Source: Photobacterium alginatilyticum
GTDB lineage: Bacteria; Pseudomonadota; Gammaproteobacteria; Enterobacterales; Vibrionaceae
Assembly: GCF_009910675.1 (NCBI RefSeq)
Contig: NZ_RSEJ01000001.1
Coordinates: forward strand, 1 to 64,000
Direction of reading: 5' to 3'
Length of the DNA: 64,000 nucleotides
Part shown: one piece after another, positions 25,763-34,940 of the stretch
How the letters are laid out: each line of letters opens with the position of its first letter
How positions within the stretch are numbered: the stretch's first letter is position 1
Program-made: the position numbers and the translations under genes
The notes under the pieces: model-generated
Database searches by the model: none
What the model was told of the DNA's origin: nothing
What the model saw: the letters and a program-made list of their open reading frames with translations, nothing else

Positions 25763-27625
25763 CTAGGAAACCTGCGAATAAAGGGCGGTGCCCTGATGAT
25801 TTCGGCCCAGCCAATAGCAGATCACCTGAAGCATTTTGTTTTTATCTATTGGCTTGGTAAGAAAATCGTCCATTCCAACGGACAAACATTGCCGCTTGTC
25901 TGTGTCACTGACATTGGCTGTCATGGCAACGATTGGAACTTTCTTTTGGGCACTGGTTAGCTTGCGTATTTCACTGCAGGCATCAAGCCCGTTCATTTCG
26001 GGCATCTGCAAGTCCATTAACACCAGAGCGTACTGGTTGCTTCTCATCGCCTGAACGGCTTCAAGGCCGTTGTTGGCTGTATTGACTTGAAATCCATACT
26101 TGGCCAACAGAGTTTTGGCAATCAACTGATTGGACGGGCTGTCTTCAACCAGTAATATCGGTAATGCCTGCTGCTGAAGAGTCGGGACAATGGGTGTGCA
26201 GTTGCTCTTGTCTTTGGTGTTGTCGGCAGGCTGGAGTGTTAACCTGAAGGAGAAGCTTGAGCCTCTCCCCAAGCTGCTGTTGATGTCGAGTTGTCCATCC
26301 ATGATGGCGAGTAGCTTGTGGCTGATGGCAAGCCCCATGCCAGCTCCTCCATAGCGCCTCGAGAAGGAGGGATCGCTTTGGACAAACGGATCCAAAATAG
26401 CAGTGAGCTTTCCTTTATCGATACCGATTCCGCTATCTTCTACCGTGAAGGAAAGGGTTGTGCTGTCCTGTAATTTCTTGCTGGTGATGCTGAGTGAAAT
26501 TGTACCTCTTTCGGTGAACTTAACGGCATTTCCCAACAAGTTGGTTAGCACCTGCGTGATTTTACCTTCGTCTCCAATGAAGTGAGCCTGACTTTCCTGA
26601 TCTGAATGGAAAGCGAGCTCAATGCCTTTTTCTGCCGCCTGCTCAGAAAAAAGTGCGATAACATTTTCGGCCGTATTTACCGGTGAAAATACGGCATTAT
26701 TGACCGCGACTTTGTTGGCGTCGAGCTTTGAATAATCAAGTATGTCGTTGAGTTGGTTTAGCAATAGCCTGGCGGCATTCTGTGCCGTAGTGGTGAACTG
26801 CTTGGCCGTTGTTGATAGCGACTCATCCTTGAGAATATCAAGAGAGCCAAGAATGACATTCATTGGGGTTCGGATCTCATGGCTCATGGTTGCAATAAAC
26901 TCAGTTTTGCTCTTGTTGGCTGCTTCGGCATGTCTCTTTGCTAACTGAAGTTGGCGTTCTTTCTCTTTCTGTGCTGTTAGTACCTTCTGAAGTACGTTAA
27001 CGGATTTGTCGAGACGCGCTAGCTCTGATAAGTGCTCCTGATTGACGGGCAGAGCAAGCTCGTCTACGGACAATAACCTTCTGTTGATTCTATTTAATGG
27101 GGAAAGCAGGAGGTAATGGGTCAGGAAATAACAGAAAAAGCCTAGCAGCAATAACGAGGCGGCCGAGATAAAGCGAATCTGATCGACATGGTGGCTGATG
27201 TCAGCCAGCAGCCTTTCTTTGCTGAGCGCAAGGGTCATCGAGCCAAAGATCTCACCTTCAAACATGATAGTACGATGATACTGGGCCGTTAGCGGGTTAT
27301 TGTCGTCAGGATCTTGCCCAGAACGGGCCAATAGTACTCCAGCCTCATTACAGATAAGGACGTAGGTAAGATCAGGGTTATGAGAGGTTGCCTGCTCAAG
27401 TATGGTTTCCAGGTGGGGGACATCTTCGGTCAGCACATCCTCAAGGGTTGTCGACGATAAGGTCTGGAAGTAGCTTTGTAACTGCCTGTCTACCTTGTCT
27501 TCGAGGTAGTTTCTTTCGTAACCTCGGACAATTTCTCCGGCACTGAAGCTTAACAACAGCGTGATCAGCGAGATCAGGAAGGCATACTTGAGCCACAAAG
27601 GCAGTGATTTGATATAGGCAGTCAT
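25763..27625 (-). CDS. Hybrid sensor histidine kinase
   Basis: A 620-residue inner-membrane hybrid kinase. The order is: membrane helix (about 12-30), a periplasmic domain of about 120 residues, a second helix (about 152-170), a HAMP-like/coiled-coil linker, HisKA with MSHEIRTPMNVILG (phospho-acceptor His249), HATPase (DSGIGIDKGKL, GGAGMGLAIS) and a receiver domain (ILLVEDSPSN, LVLMDLQMPEMNG). There is no Hpt or output domain. Its start overlaps the stop of the PhnD-like binding protein gene by one base. This layout resembles systems in which a periplasmic binding protein presents the ligand to the kinase (LuxP-LuxQ, TorT-TorS). Confidence 0.93.
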   Translation of the reverse strand: MTAYIKSLPLWLKYAFLISLITLLLSFSAGEIVRGYERNYLEDKVDRQLQSYFQTLSSTTLEDVLTEDVPHLETILEQATSHNPDLTYVLICNEAGVLLARSGQDPDDNNPLTAQYHRTIMFEGEIFGSMTLALSKERLLADISHHVDQIRFISAASLLLLGFFCYFLTHYLLLSPLNRINRRLLSVDELALPVNQEHLSELARLDKSVNVLQKVLTAQKEKERQLQLAKRHAEAANKSKTEFIATMSHEIRTPMNVILGSLDILKDESLSTTAKQFTTTAQNAARLLLNQLNDILDYSKLDANKVAVNNAVFSPVNTAENVIALFSEQAAEKGIELAFHSDQESQAHFIGDEGKITQVLTNLLGNAVKFTERGTISLSITSKKLQDSTTLSFTVEDSGIGIDKGKLTAILDPFVQSDPSFSRRYGGAGMGLAISHKLLAIMDGQLDINSSLGRGSSFSFRLTLQPADNTKDKSNCTPIVPTLQQQALPILLVEDSPSNQLIAKTLLAKYGFQVNTANNGLEAVQAMRSNQYALVLMDLQMPEMNGLDACSEIRKLTSAQKKVPIVAMTANVSDTDKRQCLSVGMDDFLTKPIDKNKMLQVICYWLGRNHQGTALYSQVS

Positions 27626-28473
27626 CAGTCCCCCGACTCAGAAAAGAAACGGTTGTCGGCCATGGCAAGACGGATCCTTTCATAATCGCTGTCGTTACCG
27701 GGAAGAAAGCCATTTTTCTTTAGTGCTTTTAACGCTTTGGGGTCGGCTAGCTCAAGCAGGCTTTCTTTCAGGCTGACAGCGATTTTCGGTTCGAGTGTCG
27801 AGCTGGCAATCCATGGCTTGGTGACATTTTCAAACCGGGCTATAGCGCGAAGCGGCGCTCCTTTATTGACCAGTTTGTTGAAGGTGCTTTCTTTAAGCGC
27901 CCCTGCATCGTATTGCTCTGATCCAACAGCCGCCCCGACCTTGTCATGACGGCCCAGGTAGCTGTAGGAATCCAGGGTGCTGGCAGTAATGTTGTGGTCG
28001 GCCAGATAACTCTGCGACAGATAACGGCCGATCGTTGAGTTCTCGTCGCCAAATGCAAATGACTTTCCTGCCAAATCAGTTGCAGAGTGAATATGGCTAT
28101 CGTTGTGTACGCAGATAACGCCGTTAAAGGTTTTTCCGCCGTTGTTGCTCTCTACTGCCAAGATTTTAATATCAGGGTTGTTTTGCTTGGCCAAAATGTA
28201 GGAACTCGGGCCAAACCGTGAGAAGTCGACCCGGCCCTCGACAAGATTGCTGAGTCCCTGCTGGTAGTCTTTTGAAATTTGCATCCTAATTTGCACAGGC
28301 TCTTTGAGTTTTGCTGTCATTTTGGCTTCAAGAGCATTAAGCACAGGACGAAACTGCTTAACCATAGCCGTTGCTTTGTCAGAGGTGTATACCCCAAAGG
28401 CCAGCTGAATATCAGACAATGCAGGGAAGCTAATAAAAGCTAAGGCAATTAGCAGGGAATGGGCTTTTTTCAT
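27625..28473 (-). CDS. PhnD-like periplasmic binding protein
   Basis: A phosphate/phosphonate-type substrate-binding protein of 282 residues, with a signal peptide (MKKAHSLLIALAFISFPALS). Family features include IQLAFGVYTSDKATAMVKQF, KDYQQGLSNLVEGRVDFSRFGPSSYILAK, GKSFAFGDENSTIGRYLSQ and YLGRHDKVGAAVGSEQYDAGAL. An in-frame GTG four codons earlier (28485) is possible; I prefer the ATG at 28473 because it begins a normal signal peptide. No permease or ATPase gene is nearby, and the stop overlaps the hybrid kinase start. So it probably serves as a sensor subunit rather than for uptake. Confidence 0.88.
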   Translation of the reverse strand: MKKAHSLLIALAFISFPALSDIQLAFGVYTSDKATAMVKQFRPVLNALEAKMTAKLKEPVQIRMQISKDYQQGLSNLVEGRVDFSRFGPSSYILAKQNNPDIKILAVESNNGGKTFNGVICVHNDSHIHSATDLAGKSFAFGDENSTIGRYLSQSYLADHNITASTLDSYSYLGRHDKVGAAVGSEQYDAGALKESTFNKLVNKGAPLRAIARFENVTKPWIASSTLEPKIAVSLKESLLELADPKALKALKKNGFLPGNDSDYERIRLAMADNRFFSESGD

Positions 28474-28578
28474 GGCGGCTCTCACTTCTGGACAGACAGT
28501 TATAAGAGCAATAAACAGACCATGTTGTGCTATAGGTGAAAAGCTGAAGTAGAGGATGCGTGGCTGTGATGTATGTAA

Positions 28579-28608
28579 AAGTAAAACAGCCCTTATAGCA
28601 AAGGGCTG
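28579..28608 (-). terminator. Terminator overlapping the end of the cardiolipin synthase gene
   Basis: The minus-strand stem CAGCCCTT/AAGGGCTG is followed by TTTTACTTTT. The stem includes the last codons and stop of the cardiolipin synthase gene. Confidence 0.75.
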
Positions 28609-30050
28609 AACATATAGAAGAACTGTTCAATCAGCTTGTTGATCACCGGGCGTTTTTCCCATTCGCTAAGCTCGATATGGGCGGAGTCTTTGATGTATTC
28701 CTGCTGTAGCCAGCTCAGTTGCTGGGTGAACTCAGGGTTATCAACAGCCAGGGTGACTTCAAAGTTAAGCCATAGGCTGCGCATGTCGAGATTTACGGTA
28801 CCGATGAGGCAATGATTGTTATCGATCACAACGGACTTGGTATGCAGCAGTCCGCCGTGAAAGCGGTGGATGTTGACGCCGGCTGCGAGGAGTTCGGTAA
28901 AGAAGGAGCGGCTGGCCCACTCAACCATGATCGAGTCATTCTTGTCGGGAATAACAATGTGAACGCTTATGCCACGTTCGGCGGCACTTTCCAGGGCATG
29001 GAGCAGGTTCTCGCTCGGGACGAAGTACGGTGTGGTGATAACAATGCTCTCTTTTGCCTGATAGATGCTCAGCAGCAGTACCTGATGGATAATTTCATCA
29101 GGCATCCCGGGGCCAGAAGGGATCACCTGGATCATGTCAGAGCTGTCTGCCGGCGAGGGGAGCTGACAGGCAGGCAGTGGTGGTAGATAGCGTTCGCCCG
29201 TTTCGACTTCCCAGTCCCAGGCCTGGATACAGTTCAATACAGAGACGGTTGGCCCTGTGACTCGCACCATGACATCAATCCACTGGCCCACACCCGCATC
29301 GGTCTTAAAGTACTCGGGATCGACCAGGTTCATCGAACCGGTATAGGCAATATTGTTGTCGATAACGGCAATCTTCCGGTGCTGGCGGAGATCAAGTCGA
29401 CGGAGGAACATCCGTAGCGGTGACACCGCCAGTGCCGCGGTGATTTCGATACCGGCATCACGCATCAATTTCGGCCAGTACGAGCGGAAAAAACGCATAC
29501 TGCCAGCCGCATCGAGCAACACTTTCACTTTGACACCGCGTTTGGCAGCTACGATCAGTGCACTGGCCACTTCGTCAGCCAGACCGCCCGGGTGCCAAAT
29601 GTAAAATTCGAGATGAATCGCTTCCTTCGCCTGTTGAATATCTTCTATCAGCGAGTGCAAGATTTTATGCGGGGAGTCCTGAAGGGAGAGGCTATTGCCG
29701 CACAGTGCCGGGATACCCAGCCGGTTTTCACATAAATCGCTGATTGGGCGGGCATGAAGGCTCATTTGCTGCGGCTGGTGGCCGGGGCAGTCATTCAGAC
29801 GCTGAAACCAGTCGGCAAAGGGCTGGAACATTTCCAATGCCCGCTCAGCCCGTTTTTTACCCAGATTGAGCTCGCCCACAAGCAGATAAGCAAAGACGCC
29901 GCCGATAGGAATGATATAGATGATCATCAACCACGCCAGTGATACGCCCACGACGCGGCGCTTAAACACAACCCGCATTGTCACACCAGCGATGATCAGC
30001 CAGTAAAAGAAAACGCCGACCCAAGCGAGTACTTGATAAAACTGTTCCAT
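28593..30050 (-). CDS. cls: Cardiolipin synthase
   Basis: A membrane phospholipase-D-superfamily enzyme that makes cardiolipin from phosphatidylglycerol (485 residues). Two N-terminal membrane helices (about 5-25 and 36-58) precede two HKD motifs: HRKIAVIDNNIAYTGSMN and HTKSVVIDNNHCLIGTVNLD. Additional family motifs are LEFYIWHPGG and ITTPYFVPSE. Length and architecture fit the ClsA type. It lies upstream of the PhnD-like gene on the same strand, but a terminator separates them. Confidence 0.95.
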   Translation of the reverse strand: MEQFYQVLAWVGVFFYWLIIAGVTMRVVFKRRVVGVSLAWLMIIYIIPIGGVFAYLLVGELNLGKKRAERALEMFQPFADWFQRLNDCPGHQPQQMSLHARPISDLCENRLGIPALCGNSLSLQDSPHKILHSLIEDIQQAKEAIHLEFYIWHPGGLADEVASALIVAAKRGVKVKVLLDAAGSMRFFRSYWPKLMRDAGIEITAALAVSPLRMFLRRLDLRQHRKIAVIDNNIAYTGSMNLVDPEYFKTDAGVGQWIDVMVRVTGPTVSVLNCIQAWDWEVETGERYLPPLPACQLPSPADSSDMIQVIPSGPGMPDEIIHQVLLLSIYQAKESIVITTPYFVPSENLLHALESAAERGISVHIVIPDKNDSIMVEWASRSFFTELLAAGVNIHRFHGGLLHTKSVVIDNNHCLIGTVNLDMRSLWLNFEVTLAVDNPEFTQQLSWLQQEYIKDSAHIELSEWEKRPVINKLIEQFFYMFSPLL

Positions 30051-30402
30051 GTGAATGGCTTATCTGATTAATAAAGAGTTATATGCTCTCTATTTTGCAT
30101 TGAAATAGAAGGAATACCAACGTTATCTTTCCGACAGAAATATCTGCCAATACTTTTAACAAGGCTGAAACAAAACAGTGTAAATCGACCAATAAATGTG
30201 CAGAAAAACGCGTTTGACGGAGAAATGCTAGTGATAGATCAAAAAATAGAATCGCGGGCTTCACATTCTATTCCTAAACTGTTTTACTTGCCAATGTTGA
30301 CGGTGTGATTGATACTCTTTTAAATGTACACAAAACTTTACACCCGAAATAAGACATAACAAATAGCAGCACAATAATTATCAACTAGTGTAGAGAGCTC
30401 GT
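30051..30402. other. Divergent intergenic region
   Basis: This 352-base AT-rich gap lies between the divergent cardiolipin synthase and NSS transporter genes and should contain both promoters. No ORF, repeat or RNA gene is supported here. Confidence 0.5.
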
Positions 30403-31737
30403 ATGGCAAGTGGATCAAGAGCGCAATTTAGCTCAAGGATAGGTTTTATTTTGGCAGCAGCTGGTTCTGCTGTCGGTTTGGGGAATATTTGGGGCTTCCC
30501 GACCCAGGCAGCAAGCAACGGCGGTGCTGTCTTTCTGATGGTTTACCTGCTGATGGTGTTCGCACTGGCGTATCCATTGCTGGTAGCGGAACTGACTATC
30601 GGTCGTTACGGCAGTGCCAACCCGATTAAGTCACTGCGTTCGGTATGGCCCCAGCAGCGCGGCATTGCCACGTTGCTTGGTGTGGCAGGGATGATTGCGG
30701 TATCAATGATCCTGAGCTTCTACGCCATCGTTGCCGGTTGGCTGTTTGGTTTCCTTGTCGGCCCAATCTTCGAGGCAATTGGCCTGACCTCTGCGGCTAA
30801 CTGGCTGGAGTCTTTCAGTGCTTCACGTAACCTGGCCCTGATGATCTTCTTCATGGTGCTGACTATTCTGGTAGTACGCAACGGGGTTGCAAACGGTATT
30901 GAGCGCTGGTCGACCCGATTGATGCCTGTGCTGTTGCTGCTGTTCGTGGTGATGGTAATCTACATCCTGACTCAGGATGGTGCTATCGATGGTCTGAAAA
31001 TGTATTTGGTGCCGGATTTCTCTCATTTCAGTCCGAGCCTGGTGGTGAGTGCCATGGGACAGGCATTCTTCTCGCTATCGCTGGGCGTCTGCTCAATGAT
31101 GGTGTACGGCTCATATATCAAAAAAGATGTGAACCTGCCGAAAACCGCAGCTCAGGTTGCCTTGCTGGATACTTCTGTAGCCTTTATTGCCGGTTTGCTC
31201 ATTTTGCCTGCAATGTTTGTTGCCCAGCACAATGGCGTCGAAATCTACAGTGACACCGGTGCACTGTTGTCATCAGATACCCTGGTATTTAGCGTATTGC
31301 CTGCAATGTTCGATACCATGGGCTCGGCCGGACTGTTCATTGGCGTGCTGTTCTTCGTATTGATGGTGATTGCGGCCCTGACTTCATCAATCTCGATGCT
31401 GGAAGTACCGGTTGCCTGTGCAACTGAAGAGCTTAATCAGGATCGTAAAATTGCCGTGTGGTGGATTGGCGGCCTGATCACCTTGTTCTCTGGCATTATC
31501 GTATTCAATTTCGGTGATATGTTTGGCCTGGTTATCTCTATCACGACAGAATACGCCCAGCCTATCCTAGGTATGCTGTTTGCCCTGCTAGTCGGCTGGG
31601 TATGGAAGCGTGACAAAGTACTGCAGGAGATCAAGGAAGGCTACCCTGAGCTTGAACAGGGGCTGTTCTGGAAAATCTGGCCTTGGTATGTTCGCGTCGT
31701 CTGTCCGCTGATGATGCTGTGGGTATTCTTCGCCTGA
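30403..31737 (+). CDS. Sodium-dependent transporter, NSS/SNF family
   Basis: An inner-membrane neurotransmitter:sodium-symporter homologue (444 residues, 11-12 helices), likely importing an amino acid or amine with sodium. The family's first unwound helix is clear: GFILAAAGSAVGLGNIWGFP. Other motifs are NGGAVFLMVYLLMVFALAYP, QAFFSLSLGVCSMMVYGSY and ALTSSISMLEVPVA. The substrate cannot be read from the sequence. It is a single-gene unit with a terminator immediately downstream. Confidence 0.93.
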   Translation: MASGSRAQFSSRIGFILAAAGSAVGLGNIWGFPTQAASNGGAVFLMVYLLMVFALAYPLLVAELTIGRYGSANPIKSLRSVWPQQRGIATLLGVAGMIAVSMILSFYAIVAGWLFGFLVGPIFEAIGLTSAANWLESFSASRNLALMIFFMVLTILVVRNGVANGIERWSTRLMPVLLLLFVVMVIYILTQDGAIDGLKMYLVPDFSHFSPSLVVSAMGQAFFSLSLGVCSMMVYGSYIKKDVNLPKTAAQVALLDTSVAFIAGLLILPAMFVAQHNGVEIYSDTGALLSSDTLVFSVLPAMFDTMGSAGLFIGVLFFVLMVIAALTSSISMLEVPVACATEELNQDRKIAVWWIGGLITLFSGIIVFNFGDMFGLVISITTEYAQPILGMLFALLVGWVWKRDKVLQEIKEGYPELEQGLFWKIWPWYVRVVCPLMMLWVFFA

Positions 31738-31773
31738 TTTAGGGCTGAAGCCCCCTCGATACAGTGACCTAAC

Positions 31774-31798
31774 AAAGCCGCTCGATTGAGCGGCTTTT
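31774..31798 (+). terminator. Terminator after the NSS transporter
   Basis: The perfect stem AAAGCCGCTC/GAGCGGCTTT with a five-base loop, followed by T residues, lies 36 bases after the stop. Confidence 0.85.
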
Positions 31799-31879
31799 GT
31801 GTGTCAGGCATTTGGTATTAACGGCAAACGGTATATACTCCGCCTCTCGATTATTTGGCTTGTTCTATGGTATTTGGTT

Positions 31880-32566
31880 ATGTTCACTCTGGTTTATCAG
31901 CATCCTGATTTTTTGGTTATCAACAAACATCCGGATGTGAGCGTACATAAAGATGATAATGAGCAGCCCTTGCTGGCAGCCGTGGCTGAGCAAACCGGGG
32001 ACGAGAAGCTATACCTTATTCACCGCCTTGATAAGATGACCTCCGGGTTGCTGTTGCTGGGAAGAAATAAACAGGCAGCCTCGGTGCTGTCGGGTAATTT
32101 TGCCCGTCGTGATGTCGAGAAGTTTTATTTGGCTATCGGTACGAAAAAGCCAAAGAAAAAGCAGGGCGTTGTGATAGGCGACATGACCCGCTCCCGCCGT
32201 AGCAGCTGGAAGCTTGAAAGCAGTAAAGACAATCCCGCCGTGACGCAGTTCTTCTCGACGGCGGGTGGCAACGGGCGTCGCCTGTTTCTGTGTAAGCCCC
32301 ATACCGGAAAGACCCACCAAATTCGCGTAGCATTGCGCAGTGTGGGATCGGGGATTGCCGGGGACATGATTTATGGTTGCGAGGAGGCCGATCGCGGCTA
32401 TCTTCATGCCTATGCGTTGCGTTTTCCCTATCAGGGCGAGTGGTGCCAGTTTATCTGTGTGCCGGACCGGGGCGAGCTGTGGCAAACCGCAGAAGTCCAG
32501 CAGGCCCTGAATGAATGGCAGTCTCCGTGGGAGCTGAGCTGGCCGAAACTCGCGGTCAAAAAGTAG
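31880..32566 (+). CDS. RluA-family RNA pseudouridine synthase
   Basis: Isomerises uridine in RNA; the exact RNA site is unknown. The catalytic motif HRLDKMTSGLLLLGRN (Asp in RLD) and the C-terminal KTHQIRVALRS identify the RluA family. The size (228 residues) is that of the small single-domain members. The open frame extends back to 31799, but the extra 27 residues are hydrophobic and unlike the family, and a -10-like TATACT lies inside them. So I start at the ATG before FTLVYQHPDFLVINK. Confidence 0.88.
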   Translation: MFTLVYQHPDFLVINKHPDVSVHKDDNEQPLLAAVAEQTGDEKLYLIHRLDKMTSGLLLLGRNKQAASVLSGNFARRDVEKFYLAIGTKKPKKKQGVVIGDMTRSRRSSWKLESSKDNPAVTQFFSTAGGNGRRLFLCKPHTGKTHQIRVALRSVGSGIAGDMIYGCEEADRGYLHAYALRFPYQGEWCQFICVPDRGELWQTAEVQQALNEWQSPWELSWPKLAVKK

Positions 32567-32603
32567 CTGTGGTTATCAAATAACCACAATTGTTAAATAA
32601 GAG

Positions 32604-32639
32604 TGTGTAAAAGAGGCCTTAATGGCCTTTTTTTACACA
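32604..32639 (+). terminator. Terminator after the pseudouridine synthase
   Basis: The stem TGTGTAAAA..AGGCC/GGCCT..TTTTACACA with an internal mismatch and a T-run is a long, strong hairpin. Confidence 0.8.
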
Positions 32640-32760
32640 TAATCGGTAAAAATATAAATTAAAGTCGTCTAACCGGCTGTAACTTGAGCAAACGCAATTA
32701 AATTATTGATAGAGATCACATATAATAGCGGCCTAGGAAACGCCTAGACAGAGGATTACA

Positions 32761-32967
32761 ATGCGCCTGACCCGCTCTATGTCGCTTCGTATGCGACTGA
32801 AGAAGAAAAAGAACAAATCTCTATTTTGGGGGCTGGCATCATTTCGTCGTAATCGTCAAAAGTTCAAATCCCGCGTCAAACGTCAGAGACAAGTCCGTGT
32901 CACTGCTGAATATGTTACCCTCGCCAGCCATCGCCACCCTGATGAAAATATCAAACTCGTAGCCTGA
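32761..32967 (+). CDS. Small highly basic protein of unknown function
   Basis: A 68-residue protein with a very basic N-terminal two-thirds (MRLTRSMSLRMRLKKKKNKS, then RRNRQKFKSRVKRQRQ) and a more neutral tail. It has a good ribosome site (AGAGGA, spacing about 8) and a TATAAT box about 50 bases upstream, with no other gene in the gap. I do not recognise the family. Composition suggests nucleic-acid or ribosome binding, but this is speculation. Presence of promoter, ribosome site and isolation between a terminator and the next gene support it as real. Confidence 0.6.
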   Translation: MRLTRSMSLRMRLKKKKNKSLFWGLASFRRNRQKFKSRVKRQRQVRVTAEYVTLASHRHPDENIKLVA

Positions 32968-33093
32968 TCTGTTTTATCCACCTTTTGTCGCTGCTCCTTT
33001 GTATAGGCAGATTGTGCTGCCGATAATTGTGTGGAATGGTATGAGCCAATGGTATTAGAATAGCGCCCTAATTTTGATCAAGATTGTAGAGTT

Positions 33094-34032
33094 ATGGAAA
33101 CCACCGCGCTGCCGACCTTAGAACAACACCTGCTAACTGAACTGTTGTCACCACCGACTGAAGTTCGCCGCTTATTTCACGGTCGGGGACGCTGTTGGCA
33201 GGGGCTGGAACAGCTTACTGTTGACTGGCTGAGTGGGCAGGTCTTAGTTTCCTTATTTAAAGAGCCATCTGAGCCGTTTCTTGCAGCATTGCATAATACT
33301 CTGACGGCTTTGGTTTCCTCCGAAGCCTGGCTGCAAAGCGGGGCGACATCGTTGCTACTGCAGCATCGCGACCGGCAGGGATCACCGATGGAGCTTCTAT
33401 GGGGCGAAAGCGGTGAATACCAGGACGTGGTAGAAAATGGGCTGACGTTTAAGCTGGATCTGGGGCGCAAGCAAAATAACGGCCTGTTTCTTGACATGCG
33501 CTATGGTCGCCGCTGGGTGATGGAGCATGCCGCAGGTAAACGGGTGCTGAATTTGTTCGCCTATACCTGCGGGTTTTCGGTGGCAGCCATCGAGGGCGGT
33601 GCCGAACATGTGGTTAACCTCGATATGGCCAAGGCAGCATTGAGCCGAGGCCGTGATAACCATCATCTCAATAAGCATGATCTGAAGAAAGTGAGCTTCT
33701 TAGGGCACGAGCTGTTCAAGTCATGGGGCAAAGTCCGCAAGCTGGGGCCTTACGACTTGATCATCATTGATCCGCCTTCATTTCAGAAGGGCAGCTTCGC
33801 CCTGACCAAGGATTACCAGAAAATCCTTCGGCGTCTGCCGGAACTGCTGACAGGAAAAGGCCAGGTTGTCGCCTGTGTGAACGATCCTTCTGTGTCGTCT
33901 CAGTTCTTGATTGACGGTATGGCGACCGAAGCGCCGGAGCTGGCGTATACCGAACGCTTGGCCAACCCGCCGGAGTTTAAGGACATTGATCCTGAAGGCG
34001 GGCTAAAAGTACTGGTATTCGACAGACAGTAA
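33094..34032 (+). CDS. SAM-dependent methyltransferase, RlmI/RlmK-like
   Basis: A class I methyltransferase of 312 residues from the rRNA 5-methylcytosine/7-methylguanine group (COG1092 type). The motifs are NGLFLDMRYGRRWV, the SAM-binding VLNLFAYTCGFSVAAIEGGAEHV with the acidic strand VVNLDMAKAAL, and the catalytic-loop IIDPPSFQKG. The N-terminal 100 residues look unlike a PUA domain, so it is shorter than RlmI. The substrate is probably RNA. It is monocistronic. Confidence 0.85.
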   Translation: METTALPTLEQHLLTELLSPPTEVRRLFHGRGRCWQGLEQLTVDWLSGQVLVSLFKEPSEPFLAALHNTLTALVSSEAWLQSGATSLLLQHRDRQGSPMELLWGESGEYQDVVENGLTFKLDLGRKQNNGLFLDMRYGRRWVMEHAAGKRVLNLFAYTCGFSVAAIEGGAEHVVNLDMAKAALSRGRDNHHLNKHDLKKVSFLGHELFKSWGKVRKLGPYDLIIIDPPSFQKGSFALTKDYQKILRRLPELLTGKGQVVACVNDPSVSSQFLIDGMATEAPELAYTERLANPPEFKDIDPEGGLKVLVFDRQ

Positions 34033-34039
34033 TTGCAAT

Positions 34040-34073
34040 AAAAATACCGCCAGAGGTTTAACACTGGCGGTAT
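34040..34073 (-). terminator. Terminator after aspS
   Basis: On the minus strand the ten-base stem ATACCGCCAG/CTGGCGGTAT is followed by TTTTTATT. It lies between two convergent genes. Confidence 0.75.
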
Positions 34074-34115
34074 CGATGATTTATAGCTCCGAAGAACGAA
34101 GTCTTACTCTACTTG

Positions 34116-34502
34116 TTATTTCGTCAGGCCTTGGCAGTATTGGTCATAGACTGGCTGTTCTGCCATGGTGCGTCCACGCATATCCATGATCATTATCTTA
34201 TAGTTCACGCCTTCGTTAAACAGAGGGATGAGCTCTTCACTGTTGCAGTAATTCACGGCCGCATTTTTGACTGCCTGCGAAGGTGGGATCTTGCCGCCAC
34301 CACCATATAAAATGGTGATTTCGACAGTCTTCTCACGCGCCTGGGCTTTCATGATCTGGTATTCACCCACCTTGTCATAGGGGGCTTTGTTGTTGATCAG
34401 TGACGCACGACTTTTGGCCAGCGCTTTCGCTGCATCATCTGGGCTTGATGCGCAGCCAGCCAGTGAAAGTAATGCGATGCATATAAGTGTTTTCTTTAAC
34501 AT
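34116..34502 (-). CDS. aspS: Type II secretion pilotin lipoprotein
   Basis: A 128-residue outer-membrane lipoprotein with signal peptide and lipobox LAGC (Cys17). The mature domain matches the GspS-beta/AspS pilotin pattern: ASLINNKAPYDKVGEYQIMKAQ, VEITILYGG, AVKNAAVNYCNS and YKIMIMDMRGRTM, with two cysteines placed as in the V. cholerae AspS disulfide. It would carry the secretin GspD to the outer membrane. GbpA, encoded at 20.7 kb, is a known type II substrate in relatives. Recognised from memory of the family. In this window it lies near yciI-yciA, away from any gsp cluster. Confidence 0.78.
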   Translation of the reverse strand: MLKKTLICIALLSLAGCASSPDDAAKALAKSRASLINNKAPYDKVGEYQIMKAQAREKTVEITILYGGGGKIPPSQAVKNAAVNYCNSEELIPLFNEGVNYKIMIMDMRGRTMAEQPVYDQYCQGLTK

Positions 34503-34548
34503 CAGATAATTAATCTCGATCTATGCGGGTGTGTAATGCCGTAGCCGG

Positions 34549-34848
34549 TTAAGGTAGGACTTTCTTAAATGGCTTAACAATAACGTTGTCATACACACCG
34601 GCCTCAATGTAAGGATCGGCGTCAGCCCATGCTTTGGCATCAGCCAAAGAGTTGAACTCAGCAATGACGGTTGAGCCAGTGAAACCGGCTTCGCCCGGAT
34701 TGTCGCTGTCGATAGCCGGCATTGGACCCGCAACCAACAGGCGACCTTGTTCTTGAAGCTCTTTCAGGCGGGCAAGGTGTTTTTCGCGAACACTCAGGCG
34801 ACGCTCTAAGCTGTTTTCAACATCCTGAGAAAAGATTACATACCACAT
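34549..34848 (-). CDS. yciI: YciI family protein
   Basis: A 99-residue small protein with a ferredoxin-like fold: MWYVIFSQD at the start, [39 protein letters not shown] and [19 protein letters not shown]. The family is structurally related to muconolactone isomerase, and the conserved His-Asp pair is visible (REKHLARL and DADPY), but the function is unknown. A longer open frame exists upstream, but it runs through the yciA terminator and into the yciA 3' end, so I use the ATG before WYVIFSQD, preceded by AGGGAG. Confidence 0.9.
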   Translation of the reverse strand: MWYVIFSQDVENSLERRLSVREKHLARLKELQEQGRLLVAGPMPAIDSDNPGEAGFTGSTVIAEFNSLADAKAWADADPYIEAGVYDNVIVKPFKKVLP

Positions 34849-34940
34849 TCGCTGAATTCTCCCTGTAGCTAAATTAGACCATGCCGCTTCTGTTTGAATA
34901 ATGAAGGGCTTGGATTGATACTGGAGGGTTATCTTAAAGC

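Noticed and set aside
31799..31879. N-terminal extension of the RluA-family gene
   Set aside because: Its residues are hydrophobic and unlike the family; a -10 box lies within it and the preceding terminator adjoins it.
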